Part shown: one piece after another, positions 26,537 to 34,652 of the stretch | Position numbering within the stretch: position 1 is the stretch's first letter | How the letters are laid out: every line of letters begins with the position of its first letter | Program-made: the position numbers and the translations under genes | Notes under the pieces: model-generated | Told to the model about the DNA's origin: nothing | The model's database searches: none | What the model saw: only the letters and a program-made list of their open reading frames with translations | IMG/VR virus record: IMGVR_UViG_3300042447_000669 | Span: 1 to 34,652 of that record | Reading direction: 5' to 3' (one strand) | DNA: 34,652 nt | Source: a virus

Positions 26537-27255
26537 GCGCAGTAGTTAAACGCAAGGTATATACGGTCAATGGTGGCGGTTCAACCGCCATCACTGAATC
26601 GTTACGAATTGACGTTACAAATGTCAGCAAGGCGGATATTCGGCAAATGATGCTAGACATTGCCGCTAACGAAACAATGACAGAAACCAAAAACGGCAAT
26701 CCGCCTCAAATTACTGAGGTTGATGGCAGCAAAGCAAAGCCGGTATCGCAGGTCAATAAAAAGATTGTCATTTTATTTGGCACACAGCTGGCCGCAAGCG
26801 CATTACGCACGGTCGAGCGTTTGTTGATTAGCAATATTCAGGCGAGCACAAATGCAATTAGCGGCAAGCTGGCCGATATATCCAATTGGGAATGGCGCCA
26901 TATCCGCGCCGGCCGTCAGATTCCAATCACCGGTGGATCCATTAATTTTGGCCCCCGTGATTTTATAGTGCTGCGCCCCAAACTGGCTTACGCATCGGCA
27001 GCCAATAAACGGGTGGCAGCCGGATCAAATTCAATTACATATAACCCAGCCAACGCTAAGCGAGTTGCTAAACGCAATCAAAAGCTGGGATTTATGGGCG
27101 CAACCGCCAGGCAGTCACGCCAGGTTGCCGAGCTTGTGCCGTTTAGCGTATCGGTTGGCATGACGATGGCCTACAAAGTACCGGGAGAGCTCCGCAAGAT
27201 TGGCGGCACTGCTTATTTAACGATTGCGCCGCGGCGTAGAAACTACCGGAGATAG
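26533..27255 (+). CDS. Virion-associated protein upstream of tape measure, function unknown
   Basis: 240 aa, coupled to the chaperone long form by a 4-bp overlap. The sequence 'MSAVVKRKVYTVNGGGSTAITESLRIDVTNVSKADIRQMM' is followed by 'ILFGTQLAASALRTVERLLISNIQ', 'ISNWEWRHIRAGRQIP' and a very basic C-terminus (APRRRNYRR). The C-terminal third 'VAELVPFSVSVGMTMAYKVP' with Arg/Lys-rich surroundings suggests binding to nucleic acid or to the tape measure. I recognise no family. Its place directly before the tape measure gene suggests a tail assembly or minor tail role. Confidence 0.6.
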   Translation: MSAVVKRKVYTVNGGGSTAITESLRIDVTNVSKADIRQMMLDIAANETMTETKNGNPPQITEVDGSKAKPVSQVNKKIVILFGTQLAASALRTVERLLISNIQASTNAISGKLADISNWEWRHIRAGRQIPITGGSINFGPRDFIVLRPKLAYASAANKRVAAGSNSITYNPANAKRVAKRNQKLGFMGATARQSRQVAELVPFSVSVGMTMAYKVPGELRKIGGTAYLTIAPRRRNYRR

Positions 27256-27257
27256 AT

Positions 27258-29378
27258 ATGGCCGTCCAGCAATTAGAGCGGGTATATAAGATCACGACCG
27301 ATGCGACGCAGGCAATCAACCAGCTCGATCGGATCGCAAGATCAACCGGCAACATTGATAACCGAATGGCCAACCTTGGCAATTCAATCCAAAGCGCATT
27401 TGCGCGCATTGCCGCGGTTGGCGCCGTTGTCACGTTTGGCAAATCGGTATTAACAGCTTCGGAAAACCTTGCTGGGCTTCAAGGTAGTTTTAAGGCATTG
27501 CTTGGCGATGCTGACCGCGCCGCCGATATTCTTGAGCGCATCAAAGGAATCGTAAAAAATACAGGGGTTGGCATTAATGACGCCAGCACAGCGGTTCAGC
27601 GCTTATCCATTGGATTGGGCCAGCTCGGCGCATCAAACGAGCAAATCGCATTAGTTGCCGAAAACTTTATTAAACTCGGCCGAATTAGCGGATCAAGCAT
27701 TGCAGACATTAACGGTGCATTGGTTCAGTTTAGCCAATCACTTGCTGGCGGTAGATTGCAAGGCGAGGAATTAAACATTCTCTTTGATCGCGTCCCTATT
27801 GTTGTTCAATTGATCGCCAAAGAAATGGGCGTTGCGATTGGCGAAATTAAAAAGTTAGCTGCCGAGGGCAAAGTAACATCAGACATTTTGGCAAATTCAT
27901 TACTAAGAGCCACCGCAGATATTAATCGTCAATTCGGTGAGTTGCCAAAAACATTCCAGCAGTCAATGAATATATTGCAATTGACTTGGAATGAATTTTT
28001 AGTATCAGTTGGCGCCACATCCAATTTGATGGATATGCTCAGCATTTCAGTTGATTACGTTGCAAAAGGTTTAAAAGATGTTAGCGGCAGTATGTCAACG
28101 ATTGGGTTGGTTGGTAAATCATTGCAAGTGGTTTTCCAAACAGTTGCAATTGTTGTTTCCAATTTGGCCTTTATTGTCACTGGCATTACCTCAGACATTG
28201 GGCGATTGGTTTCGGTAGTCAGTTTGGCCTTATCGGGTAATTTAGCGGCGATCCCTGAGTTATGGAAAAAAGTAAGCGAGGAGCAAAAAACAGCCCGTGA
28301 GGAGCTCGATAGATTCCAAGCCGAAATCATGGGCACGATTGAGCCAGTTAAAGAGCTGGGCGACAAGGTAGGAAAGGCCGACGCAAACCTTAAACTGCTT
28401 TCTAAGACCGTCAAAGGCGAATTAAACCCAGCATTAAAAGAGCTCCAGGATTTAGGCCAAAAGCGCTTTTTAGCGATTGAAGGCATTGCATTGCTTGAAA
28501 AGCTATCACCCGAGGCAATCAAGCGTTTAGGGGTTACGGTCAAAGACGTTGCCGATGCAATCAAAAAATTGCAGGAGGTAATTGATCCAAGTGACGCAGC
28601 GCTGCGCAAGTTTGCAACTTCCGTCCAGGATTCCGTAAATCCAGCCAATGAATTGGTAATTTACCTTGCTCAGCTCGAGATGGCGCTGGCCAAAGGTTAT
28701 ATCAGCTGGAATACATACGCCGACGCAACCCTTAAAGCAATGGAAAAGTTGGAGCCGGAAAAACTCAAAGAAACAAAAGACGCCCTAGACGAGATCGGCG
28801 TTGCAATTGGCGTTTCAATATCAAACGGCGTGAGCAATTTAGTTGATGCGTTTTTTGAGGCCGATCAGTCATTTCAGGAGTTTGCCAGCAACTTCCTAAC
28901 CCAAATTGGCAAGATGATTTTGCAAATGACTATCTTAGCGGGCATTAAAAAGTCGCTTGGCGGTTCGCCTATTGGGGATTTTTTAGGATTTGCTAAGGGC
29001 GGCTCATTTGGCGGCAGCACAACCCTACCAAAAAATACGGTTTTAACTGAGCCAACCTTTTTTAAGTTTGCCAATGGCGGTACGTTTGGCGGTGGCGGCT
29101 CACGTATGGGCGTTGCCGGTGAGGCTGGCCCGGAGGCTGTTATGCCGCTCAAACGTGATGGCAGCGGAAAGCTGGGCGTTGCCGGCTCGCCAGTCATCGT
29201 GAATGTAAATAACAACATGAGCGAATCGGCTGAGGTTCAAGTGCAAGAAACCAATCGCGCAGATGGCACCAAGCAAATTGACGTAATGATTATTAAAAAG
29301 ATTAAGCAAGCCATTGCCGATGGCACGCTCGATCGATCCATGCGCGGGGCTTATGGCTTATCGCGCACACCGGCATAA
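27258..29378 (+). CDS. Tail tape measure protein
   Basis: 706 aa, the longest uninterrupted gene of the tail module. The N-terminal 200 residues match the tape measure N-terminal domain: helical repeats 'AINQLDRIARSTGNIDNRMANLGNSIQSAFARIAAVGAVVTFGKS', then 'LQGSFKALLGDADRAADILERIKGI', 'LAGGRLQGEELNILFDRVPIVVQLIAKEMGV'. A hydrophobic stretch near residues 288-315 (VVFQTVAIVVSNLAFIVTGI) is typical and may insert into the host membrane. The C-terminus has 'FAKGGSFGG' and 'GEAGPEAVMPLKRDG', common endings. At about 0.15 nm per residue it predicts a tail near 100 nm, in the siphovirus range. Confidence 0.93.
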   Translation: MAVQQLERVYKITTDATQAINQLDRIARSTGNIDNRMANLGNSIQSAFARIAAVGAVVTFGKSVLTASENLAGLQGSFKALLGDADRAADILERIKGIVKNTGVGINDASTAVQRLSIGLGQLGASNEQIALVAENFIKLGRISGSSIADINGALVQFSQSLAGGRLQGEELNILFDRVPIVVQLIAKEMGVAIGEIKKLAAEGKVTSDILANSLLRATADINRQFGELPKTFQQSMNILQLTWNEFLVSVGATSNLMDMLSISVDYVAKGLKDVSGSMSTIGLVGKSLQVVFQTVAIVVSNLAFIVTGITSDIGRLVSVVSLALSGNLAAIPELWKKVSEEQKTAREELDRFQAEIMGTIEPVKELGDKVGKADANLKLLSKTVKGELNPALKELQDLGQKRFLAIEGIALLEKLSPEAIKRLGVTVKDVADAIKKLQEVIDPSDAALRKFATSVQDSVNPANELVIYLAQLEMALAKGYISWNTYADATLKAMEKLEPEKLKETKDALDEIGVAIGVSISNGVSNLVDAFFEADQSFQEFASNFLTQIGKMILQMTILAGIKKSLGGSPIGDFLGFAKGGSFGGSTTLPKNTVLTEPTFFKFANGGTFGGGGSRMGVAGEAGPEAVMPLKRDGSGKLGVAGSPVIVNVNNNMSESAEVQVQETNRADGTKQIDVMIIKKIKQAIADGTLDRSMRGAYGLSRTPA

Positions 29379-29388
29379 GGGGAAATAA

Positions 29389-29877
29389 ATGGCAAGGCTA
29401 ATTGAAACCGTCAGTAATCAGCTGGGCGACATTATCCCAGGCGCAACCGTCAAGGTATATGCGCAGCCTGGCAATACGCTGGTTCAGACACTCACAACCG
29501 ATGCCGATGGAATGTTTTACCTTACTGCGGCAGCTGGCACGTACTACCTAGCGATTAGCGGCCCAGGCATCACAACCAAAATCATCCAGGGAGTTGAGCT
29601 AGTTGATATTGACGACGCCCAGGACGTAAAAAAATCAGGCGACACCATGACCGGGCCATTGACGCTGGCCGGCAATCCAACATTTGATCTTGAGGCTGCT
29701 ACTAAAAAATACGTTGACGACAAGGTTGCCGCGTCGGGAGTAAGCCAAATCATTGCAGGGGCAGGAGTTTCAGTATCACCATCAATAGGAGTTGGAATCG
29801 TAAATATTGATGTTATTGCAACGATTCCATTCTTTGAAACAACCGGGCTTGAAAAACCCATCCCACTAAAGACATAA
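29389..29877 (+). CDS. Tail fibre-related protein with Ig-like N-terminus
   Basis: 162 aa with ribosome site aagggga. Residues 1-70 look like a carboxypeptidase-regulatory-type beta-sandwich ('MARLIETVSNQLGDIIPGATVKVYAQPGNTLVQTLTTDADGMFYLTAAAGTYYLAI'), common on fibre bases. Residues 80-115 hold a T4-fibre-like motif 'KKSGDTMTGPLTLAGNPTFDLEAATKKYVDDKV', also present in the large head-operon fibre. The last 17 residues 'IPFFETTGLEKPIPLKT' are closely related to the end of the next gene's product, so they may be a shared docking peptide. Probably part of a side-fibre or tail-tip adaptor. Confidence 0.65.
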   Translation: MARLIETVSNQLGDIIPGATVKVYAQPGNTLVQTLTTDADGMFYLTAAAGTYYLAISGPGITTKIIQGVELVDIDDAQDVKKSGDTMTGPLTLAGNPTFDLEAATKKYVDDKVAASGVSQIIAGAGVSVSPSIGVGIVNIDVIATIPFFETTGLEKPIPLKT

Positions 29878-29887
29878 GGAGCAGTAA

Positions 29888-30748
29888 ATGGCTATTTTAT
29901 TAAAAGGAATTAAAAATCTAGCCGGTGATTACACCGGGATTGGTGAACTCGAGCCAAATGACAAGGCCGAATTAACCGGCGGCCTGAAATTCCCCGACGG
30001 CACAGAGCAAACCACCGCGTATGATCCGGCCACCATTGTTGGCGGCGTTTCTAGCGTATTTACCCGCACTGGCGATGTTGTTGCCGCTGCCGGCGATTAC
30101 ACCGCTGCGCAAGTAACCAACGCTCCATCAGCACCAATCACCGCAACCACGGTGCAAGGCGCAATCGATGAGCTTGGCGGATTCATTACAACATTGCAAG
30201 GCGGTTTGGATTTTAAGGGTTTGCTTGGCTTTAATGATCCTGATCCAGCAGCGCCTCCCGCAACTGGCGCATCACATTACTACATTTTCAAAACTGAAGG
30301 TACCCGTACCGTTGGCGATGCAATCGGTAAAGAGATTTTAATCGGCGACTGGTTGGCCTATTCGCGAACTACTAGCAAATGGGAGCATTTAGATTACGCA
30401 GCCCGCACAGCAAACGCAGCTGGCGTTGCTTATGACCCATCAACAAATACCGTCCTAACCGGTACTGATGTGCAAGCTGCATTGGATCAGGTTGAAGTTG
30501 CTTTAGTTGATGCGGATGCCCGTTTGGATGCGCTTGAAACAGCTCCAGCAGGTGGCGTAACAACATTTAACACCCGTACTGGCGCAGTTATGCCAGCAGC
30601 CGGTGATTACACGGCAACTCAAACTACCTTTACGCCAACCGCTGAAATTGCAGCAACTAACGTACAGGCAGCTATTGCTGAGGTTTCACTAAAAGCATTC
30701 CCATTCTTTGACACAACCGGCACCCTCAAGCCGATTTCTCTAATCTAA
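29888..30748 (+). CDS. Tail-tip/fibre protein with internal repeats
   Basis: 286 aa with ribosome site aaggagcag. The N-terminus 'MAILLKGIKNLAGDYTGIGELEPNDKAELTG' is paralogous to that of the next gene. Two related segments, 'VFTRTGDVVAAAGDYTAAQVTNAP' near residue 57 and 'TFNTRTGAVMPAAGDYTATQTTF' near residue 226, each followed by 'TTVQGAIDEL' or 'TNVQAAIAEV', are a repeat unit seen in many phage fibre proteins (TRTGxVxxxxGDYT). A coiled-coil-like stretch (VQAALDQVEVALVDADARLDALE) lies between. The C-terminus 'FPFFDTTGTLKPISLI' resembles that of the preceding protein. A structural fibre or baseplate role is inferred. Confidence 0.62.
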   Translation: MAILLKGIKNLAGDYTGIGELEPNDKAELTGGLKFPDGTEQTTAYDPATIVGGVSSVFTRTGDVVAAAGDYTAAQVTNAPSAPITATTVQGAIDELGGFITTLQGGLDFKGLLGFNDPDPAAPPATGASHYYIFKTEGTRTVGDAIGKEILIGDWLAYSRTTSKWEHLDYAARTANAAGVAYDPSTNTVLTGTDVQAALDQVEVALVDADARLDALETAPAGGVTTFNTRTGAVMPAAGDYTATQTTFTPTAEIAATNVQAAIAEVSLKAFPFFDTTGTLKPISLI

Positions 30749-30761
30749 GGATCAAAGCCCC

Positions 30762-31700
30762 ATGGCACTATTAATTAAACCCATTTATGACGTTGACAGT
30801 AGTGTTATGGGGCTGGGCGAGCTTTCGGCAACAGACACAGCAGAGATTATCGGCCCACTGGCAGTTGAATCGGATTCACGTTTTAATTCCACTGGAGCCC
30901 TCAAGATTTCAGTAGGCACAAGCGCCGAAAGGCCAGCCGCAGCTGAGATTGGTATGACCCGAGTTAATTCCGAAGATGGAATTTTTGAATATTTCAATGG
31001 AGTAACCTGGCGGGCAGCCACCTCCGTTGATGTAGTTACTGGCGGGGTTGTTGTTCAGTCCGGATCAAAATCAGCTGAGGTGACGCTTGATACAAACAGC
31101 GGCCAAATCACCATGAGCGATGAGGCATTGCTGCCAGCAGCCATTGCCGGCGATCGGCCAATGCGCTTTAAATTAAACAGCTCGAAAATTAAGGTGAATG
31201 ACTGCGTTGCGGTCAATGTCAAATCCAATGCTACTGGCGGCGCATACATCGTGTGGGCTGATGAGATTGCGACCGGTTCGTGCTACATCAATTTACGTAA
31301 TACAGGCGCATGGACATTATCAGAAGCCATAAACCTTCAATTTTCCGTCGTCCCTGGCAAGGTAGAAACAGGAAATACAGCAGCGCAAGGCGCAAATAAA
31401 TATGATCCCATCGTTTTAGAGGTTGAAAACGGTGAAATTACGATGAGCGCCGCATCGATGCCTCCAGCAGCCATTGCAGGCGATCGGCCAGTACGGTTTT
31501 TATTAACCAATTCATTGTTAAGCGCAAATGATTGCCTAGCTGTTCACCATAAGAGTGGCGGCACGCCAGGCGCATATACCGTTTGGGCGGATCAGTTTGG
31601 TGGCGGATCTTGTTATATCAATATACGAAACATTAGCGCCACCGCATTGGCTGAGGCCATTGTGATTCAGTTTGCGATCGTGAAGGGAGCCATTCAATGA
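30762..31700 (+). CDS. Tail protein with duplicated C-terminal domain
   Basis: 312 aa. The N-terminal 32 residues (MALLIKPIYDVDSSVMGLGELSATDTAEIIG) are paralogous to the preceding gene's N-terminus. Residues about 110-205 and 217-310 are an internal duplication: 'ITMSDEALLPAAIAGDRPMRF' versus 'ITMSAASMPPAAIAGDRPVRF', 'GAYIVWADEIATGSCYINLRN' versus 'GAYTVWADQFGGGSCYINIRN', each ending in a 'LSEAINLQFSVV'-type strand. This beta-rich unit occurs in many phage tail proteins and probably forms trimeric or receptor-facing domains. It overlaps the following gene by 4 bp. Confidence 0.65.
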   Translation: MALLIKPIYDVDSSVMGLGELSATDTAEIIGPLAVESDSRFNSTGALKISVGTSAERPAAAEIGMTRVNSEDGIFEYFNGVTWRAATSVDVVTGGVVVQSGSKSAEVTLDTNSGQITMSDEALLPAAIAGDRPMRFKLNSSKIKVNDCVAVNVKSNATGGAYIVWADEIATGSCYINLRNTGAWTLSEAINLQFSVVPGKVETGNTAAQGANKYDPIVLEVENGEITMSAASMPPAAIAGDRPVRFLLTNSLLSANDCLAVHHKSGGTPGAYTVWADQFGGGSCYINIRNISATALAEAIVIQFAIVKGAIQ

Positions 31701-32164
31701 CGCTTACCGTACAACAACCTGGCGCAACAGGCGGCACAGTTACTCCGCCAACCCCGCCTTATTTGCCGCCAAATCCAGTACCAGGCGCAGCGCCAAGGCC
31801 AAGCGGCATTGACGGCTGCCTGCAAACATTTAATGAGTCGCAGCTGGAAAACGTGGTTCGCAGCCAATCCGATAATAATGCGGTGGTTAAAGTGCGCCGG
31901 CGCACTACGGCAGCGGTTCGCGTTGCGGATGCAACCGTCACCGTGCCAGGCGCAGAAGTTGATTTATGGAAACAATGGTTTGATGTTTTTTGCCAGGGCG
32001 GCGTTTTGCCAACTTATTTCCGGACGCCTTACGGCATTGAAGAAGCCTGGCGATTTTCTGCGCCGCTTTCCATAACCTGGGCCCAGGGATCCGGAGTTGG
32101 CAAGCATTTTGCAACTATCACTATGAAGCTCGAGCAAATGCCAGCCTGGAGGCCAAATGCTTAG
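31697..32164 (+). CDS. Minor tail protein (distal tail, lambda M-like position)
   Basis: 155 aa starting in an ATGA overlap. After a Pro/Gly-rich start (PTPPYLPPNPVPGAAPRPSG) the body 'TFNESQLENVVRSQSDNNAVVKVRRRTTAAVRVADATVTVPGAEVDLWKQWFDVFCQGGVLPTYFRTPYGIEEAWRFSAPL' ends with a 'FATITMKLEQMPAWRP' strand. The pattern with a 'W..WF......G' helix and a final beta-strand resembles minor tail proteins lying between tape measure and NlpC genes. It overlaps the next gene by 8 bp. Function is assigned by position. Confidence 0.6.
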   Translation: MTLTVQQPGATGGTVTPPTPPYLPPNPVPGAAPRPSGIDGCLQTFNESQLENVVRSQSDNNAVVKVRRRTTAAVRVADATVTVPGAEVDLWKQWFDVFCQGGVLPTYFRTPYGIEEAWRFSAPLSITWAQGSGVGKHFATITMKLEQMPAWRPNA

Positions 32165-32621
32165 TAATCAGGCCAATATTGCAGCCAACACAATTAGCTC
32201 AAATGTTGCTTGGCTAGTATTGCTTACGTTTTCCCTGCCTGGTCGCGATCCGCTGCGGGTAGTCAATAACACCATGGACGTCGTTTCCAGGGGCAACACA
32301 TTTCAGGCGTGCGGCTTTGAAATCATTTTGCCAAATGATGATGGCGATTCAATGCCCACCGTCAAATTAACCATTCCCAATGCCGACCGTGAAATTGTTG
32401 AATGGATCCGTGGATTCCCTATGGCCCCAACCTTGATGATGGAAATTGTTTTATCAAGTCAGTTGGATATTGTGGAGCGATCGATTGACTGGATGCGTTT
32501 ATCCAATGTCACGTATGACGCCATCCAAGTTACTGGCACGTTATCGGTCGAGAATGTTCTAAGCACCGGTTTCCCAGGCGAAAAGTATTCGCCAGTTCGT
32601 TTCCCAGGGCTTACCGTATGA
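32157..32621 (+). CDS. Minor tail protein, DUF1833-like (lambda L position)
   Basis: 154 aa. 'AWLVLLTFSLPGRDPLRVVNNTMDVVSRGNTFQACGFEIILPNDDGDSMPTVKLTIPNADREIVEWIRG' followed by 'MEIVLSSQLDIVERSIDWMRLSNVTYDAIQVTGTLSVENVL' is the DUF1833 pattern found in tail modules directly upstream of NlpC/P60 tail proteins. In lambda the equivalent position is occupied by gpL, a tail-tip component with an iron-sulphur cluster, but no matching cysteine set is visible here. It overlaps the NlpC gene by 4 bp. Confidence 0.75.
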   Translation: MLSNQANIAANTISSNVAWLVLLTFSLPGRDPLRVVNNTMDVVSRGNTFQACGFEIILPNDDGDSMPTVKLTIPNADREIVEWIRGFPMAPTLMMEIVLSSQLDIVERSIDWMRLSNVTYDAIQVTGTLSVENVLSTGFPGEKYSPVRFPGLTV

Positions 32622-33004
32622 GCATATTAATTACTCCATATATTGGCCTGCCTTATGAGCCCAGGATTATGGATTGCTGGCAGCTGATCCGAAAATTCGC
32701 CCAGGAGCAATTGGGGCTGGTTTATCCGGATTTCATGTATGACGCAAAAAACATAAACGATCAATCCGTCAATCACATTAAGACAGAAACAACCCTAGGC
32801 AAACGCTGGCAAAAGGTCGATACGCCAATCCTGGGTGATGTGATTATTTTCAGAATAAAAGGCATTGCAGGGCATTGCGGCGTTTACATCGGCGAAGGTA
32901 ACTTTTTGCATACGCTAAAGGGCCGTGAATCGTCTTATGAGTTATTAGATGGTTATTGGAAACAGGCCATTGTTGCTATTTACAGGTGGAATCCGAATGC
33001 TTAA
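32618..33004 (+). CDS. NlpC/P60-type tail assembly peptidase (lambda K-like)
   Basis: 128 aa. 'MDCWQLIRKFAQEQLG' holds the catalytic Cys20 at the start of a helix, 'GIAGHCGVYIGEGNFLHTL' holds His86 and a second His98, giving the Cys-His-His set of NlpC/P60 peptidases. In tail modules this protein acts in tip assembly and may locally open peptidoglycan at DNA entry. It overlaps the J-like gene by 8 bp. The lambda K Mpr1p/JAB domain is absent, so only the peptidase half is present. Confidence 0.85.
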   Translation: MSILITPYIGLPYEPRIMDCWQLIRKFAQEQLGLVYPDFMYDAKNINDQSVNHIKTETTLGKRWQKVDTPILGDVIIFRIKGIAGHCGVYIGEGNFLHTLKGRESSYELLDGYWKQAIVAIYRWNPNA

Positions 33005-34652
33005 AGAGAATCAAAACGTGCGCATTATTTCACCTGAGCAAGAGTTTGATTTCGTTGCGCTGCCTGGTCAATCGGTTACATCACTATTAAAGCAGCTGCC
33101 TGAATGGCAAGAGCATGAATCCCTGGCGGTATATAACCACGGCCATGAGATTAAGGATTTAGATAATTACATCGTCAATGATGGCGACCGTTTGCTCGTT
33201 TGCTTAGTCCCGATGGGCGGCGGCGGTGGCGGTAAAGAGGTTTTAGGCGTTGTGGCTGCAATTGCAATTATTGCAGTGGCGTGGTGGAATCCAATGGGCT
33301 GGGCTGCGGCCGGCGCATTACTCTCCACGACGGCGCTATATTCAATTGGCGCCGGCTTACTCCTTACCAGTGTTGGCACAATGCTGGCTCCAAAACCACC
33401 GCTTGGCACCGGCAATAATCTTGGCTCATCCGAGCGTGAAAATAGCTATTTCATAACCGGGCAATCCAATGGCTCCAGGCCATATAGTCCGGTTCTAGTT
33501 TGTTATGGCCAAAATAAAGTATTCCCATTAATTGCGGCTAATCCAAACGTCATTAATGTGGGTAACAGCTCCACGTTTGACGCCTTATACGATTTTGGTA
33601 TTGGCGAGCAAAGCTATGACATAAACCAAATTAAGTTTGGCGACACATTTGCAAGTCAATATTCGCCTGAATATTACCAGCACACAAATACCAAAAATCC
33701 TGATCTAAAGCTGATTACAAATCGATATGGCTATCAGGATTTTTCTATTCTTTTACAGCAAAACGTGCCATTTACGGCGCAGACAAAAGATAAAACAATC
33801 AATGCTGAGGCAAATATTACTTTTCAAAGCGGCCTGGCTTACATTGACAACGAGGGCAATACGCAGGTTGCATCAGTTGATTTAATGGTTGAGTGGAAAG
33901 ACATAAATAGTGCAAATTGGAATGTATTAAAGGCAGCAAATTTTTATGGTGCCAATGTTGTTGATAAATTTATCGAGGAGATAATTCAAACCGAAGATGG
34001 GCAGATAATTAACTATTACCCAACTAATGAAGTAAGGGTAAACGCAGCAACAACCGCTCCATTCGTGGTTATTGCGGCCATGATTTATCCCGCTCCCGGC
34101 TTATATGATGTGCGAATAACCCGCACGTCGCCAATATCAACAGATAACCGCCGCCGCGATGAAGCTACATTTACATTACTTGAGTCACGGGTTGCCGGCA
34201 ACGTGCTTAACTTATCTGCGCAGCACACCATGCTGGAGATGCGGGTTAAGGCAACCGATCGATTAAGCGGCACAGTTCAAAACCTATCCGTCATTACTAC
34301 CTCAGTATTAAATACGTATGACGCAGCCGGACATATGGTTGCCCGCAAGGCCACCCGTAATCCAGCCTGGATTGCGGTTGACATACTTAGCGGATCAGGC
34401 AATCCAAGGCCAATCCGTCACGATCAGATCGATTGGCCTGCTTGGAAACGGTTGGCAGATATATGTGACACGCCCCGCACTTGGAAAATTGGCAATAAAG
34501 AGGTTACGTCAGCACGATTTACCTGCGATGTAGTGGTGGATTATGAAACAACGGTCAAGGGATTAATTGAGTCAGTGTTATCAACCTGCCGGGCGGGTTT
34601 GACGATTGGCTTAAATGGCCGCTATTCCGTCATGTTTGACGGAGAGCGCACA
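32997..34652 (+). CDS. J: Tail-tip / host-specificity protein (fused I-J type), N-terminal part
   Basis: The ATG at 32997 opens a frame of 552 codons that runs off the window and is continued from base 2, giving about 1248 aa in the circular genome. Residues 1-75 are a beta-grasp-like domain (VRIISPEQEFDFV...DGDRLLVCLVP) followed by six glycines and a hydrophobic segment at about 82-130 (VLGVVAAIAIIAVAWW, ALLSTTALYSIGAGLLL). This N-terminal block corresponds to the separate lambda gpI, so the I and J functions are probably fused here. 'SERENSYFITGQSN...RPYSPVLVCYGQNKVFP' and 'TFDALYDFGIGE' near residues 142-205 are conserved J-family motifs. It overlaps the NlpC gene by 8 bp. Bases 34505-34652 repeat 1-148. 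Confidence 0.88.
   Translation, partial: MLKENQNVRIISPEQEFDFVALPGQSVTSLLKQLPEWQEHESLAVYNHGHEIKDLDNYIVNDGDRLLVCLVPMGGGGGGKEVLGVVAAIAIIAVAWWNPMGWAAAGALLSTTALYSIGAGLLLTSVGTMLAPKPPLGTGNNLGSSERENSYFITGQSNGSRPYSPVLVCYGQNKVFPLIAANPNVINVGNSSTFDALYDFGIGEQSYDINQIKFGDTFASQYSPEYYQHTNTKNPDLKLITNRYGYQDFSILLQQNVPFTAQTKDKTINAEANITFQSGLAYIDNEGNTQVASVDLMVEWKDINSANWNVLKAANFYGANVVDKFIEEIIQTEDGQIINYYPTNEVRVNAATTAPFVVIAAMIYPAPGLYDVRITRTSPISTDNRRRDEATFTLLESRVAGNVLNLSAQHTMLEMRVKATDRLSGTVQNLSVITTSVLNTYDAAGHMVARKATRNPAWIAVDILSGSGNPRPIRHDQIDWPAWKRLADICDTPRTWKIGNKEVTSARFTCDVVVDYETTVKGLIESVLSTCRAGLTIGLNGRYSVMFDGERT
34505..34652. repeat. Terminal redundancy, right copy
   Basis: Repeats bases 1-148 with one difference (C at 34631, A at 127; both valine codons). 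Removing this copy closes the circle at about 34,504 bp. Confidence 0.93.

Overview
The window is an essentially complete genome of a temperate, long-tailed (siphovirus-type) phage of a Gram-negative bacterium, written as a linear cut of a circle. Bases 1-148 recur at 34505-34652 with one synonymous difference, and the reading frame running off the right end continues in frame at base 1, so the circular unit is about 34,504 bp and the cut falls inside the tail-tip (J-like) gene. Spanin genes and lipoboxes point to a Gram-negative host. A candidate attP core next to the integrase matches, from memory, the 3' end of a betaproteobacterial tRNA-Leu, so a freshwater Burkholderiales-type host is possible; this host assignment is weak inference.

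Layout, following the circle. From 32997 through the cut to 3814: tail-tip protein, a collagen-like fibre with a self-cleaving S74 chaperone, and a glycine-rich adhesin-like protein. 3826-6000: a small tail-associated protein and the lysis cassette (GH19 endolysin, Rz with Rz1 wholly embedded in the +1 frame, a 203-aa membrane protein that is the best holin candidate, and a second small lipoprotein). 6001-7302: attachment region and tyrosine integrase. 7323-9993 (minus strand): a very compact early/recombination operon of nine genes joined mostly by 4-bp overlaps: a 51-aa protein, an ERF-type annealing protein, a protein with an SSB-like C-terminal tip, an HNH protein without a canonical start codon, a 66-aa protein, a 33-aa membrane peptide, a 70-aa protein, a small HTH protein and RusA. 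10182-10778 (minus): XRE-type repressor with its own terminator, flanked on both sides by CACAAT/ATTGTG motifs.

11065-14605 (plus): early lytic genes (63-aa protein, HNH protein, primase-helicase of the VapE type, packaging-type HNH), preceded by a strong promoter whose transcript would begin in a folded leader, and containing an iteron-like, AT-rich candidate origin. 14813-26015: P27-type small terminase, HK97-type large terminase, protease, capsid, portal (downstream of the capsid, an unusual order), a large collagen-like fibre, head-tail connectors, tail terminator and tail tube. 26121-33004: tail chaperones expressed through a lambda-type GGGAAAG frameshift, tape measure, tail-tip and fibre genes, and an NlpC/P60 tail protein.

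All genes from 11065 round to 6000 read rightward and could be one long lytic transcription unit with internal promoter and terminator signals at 16850-16879, 18934-18957 and 25132-25167. The repressor sits between this unit and the leftward recombination operon, as in lambdoid phages. No tRNA, CRISPR array, insertion sequence, methyltransferase or reverse transcriptase was found.
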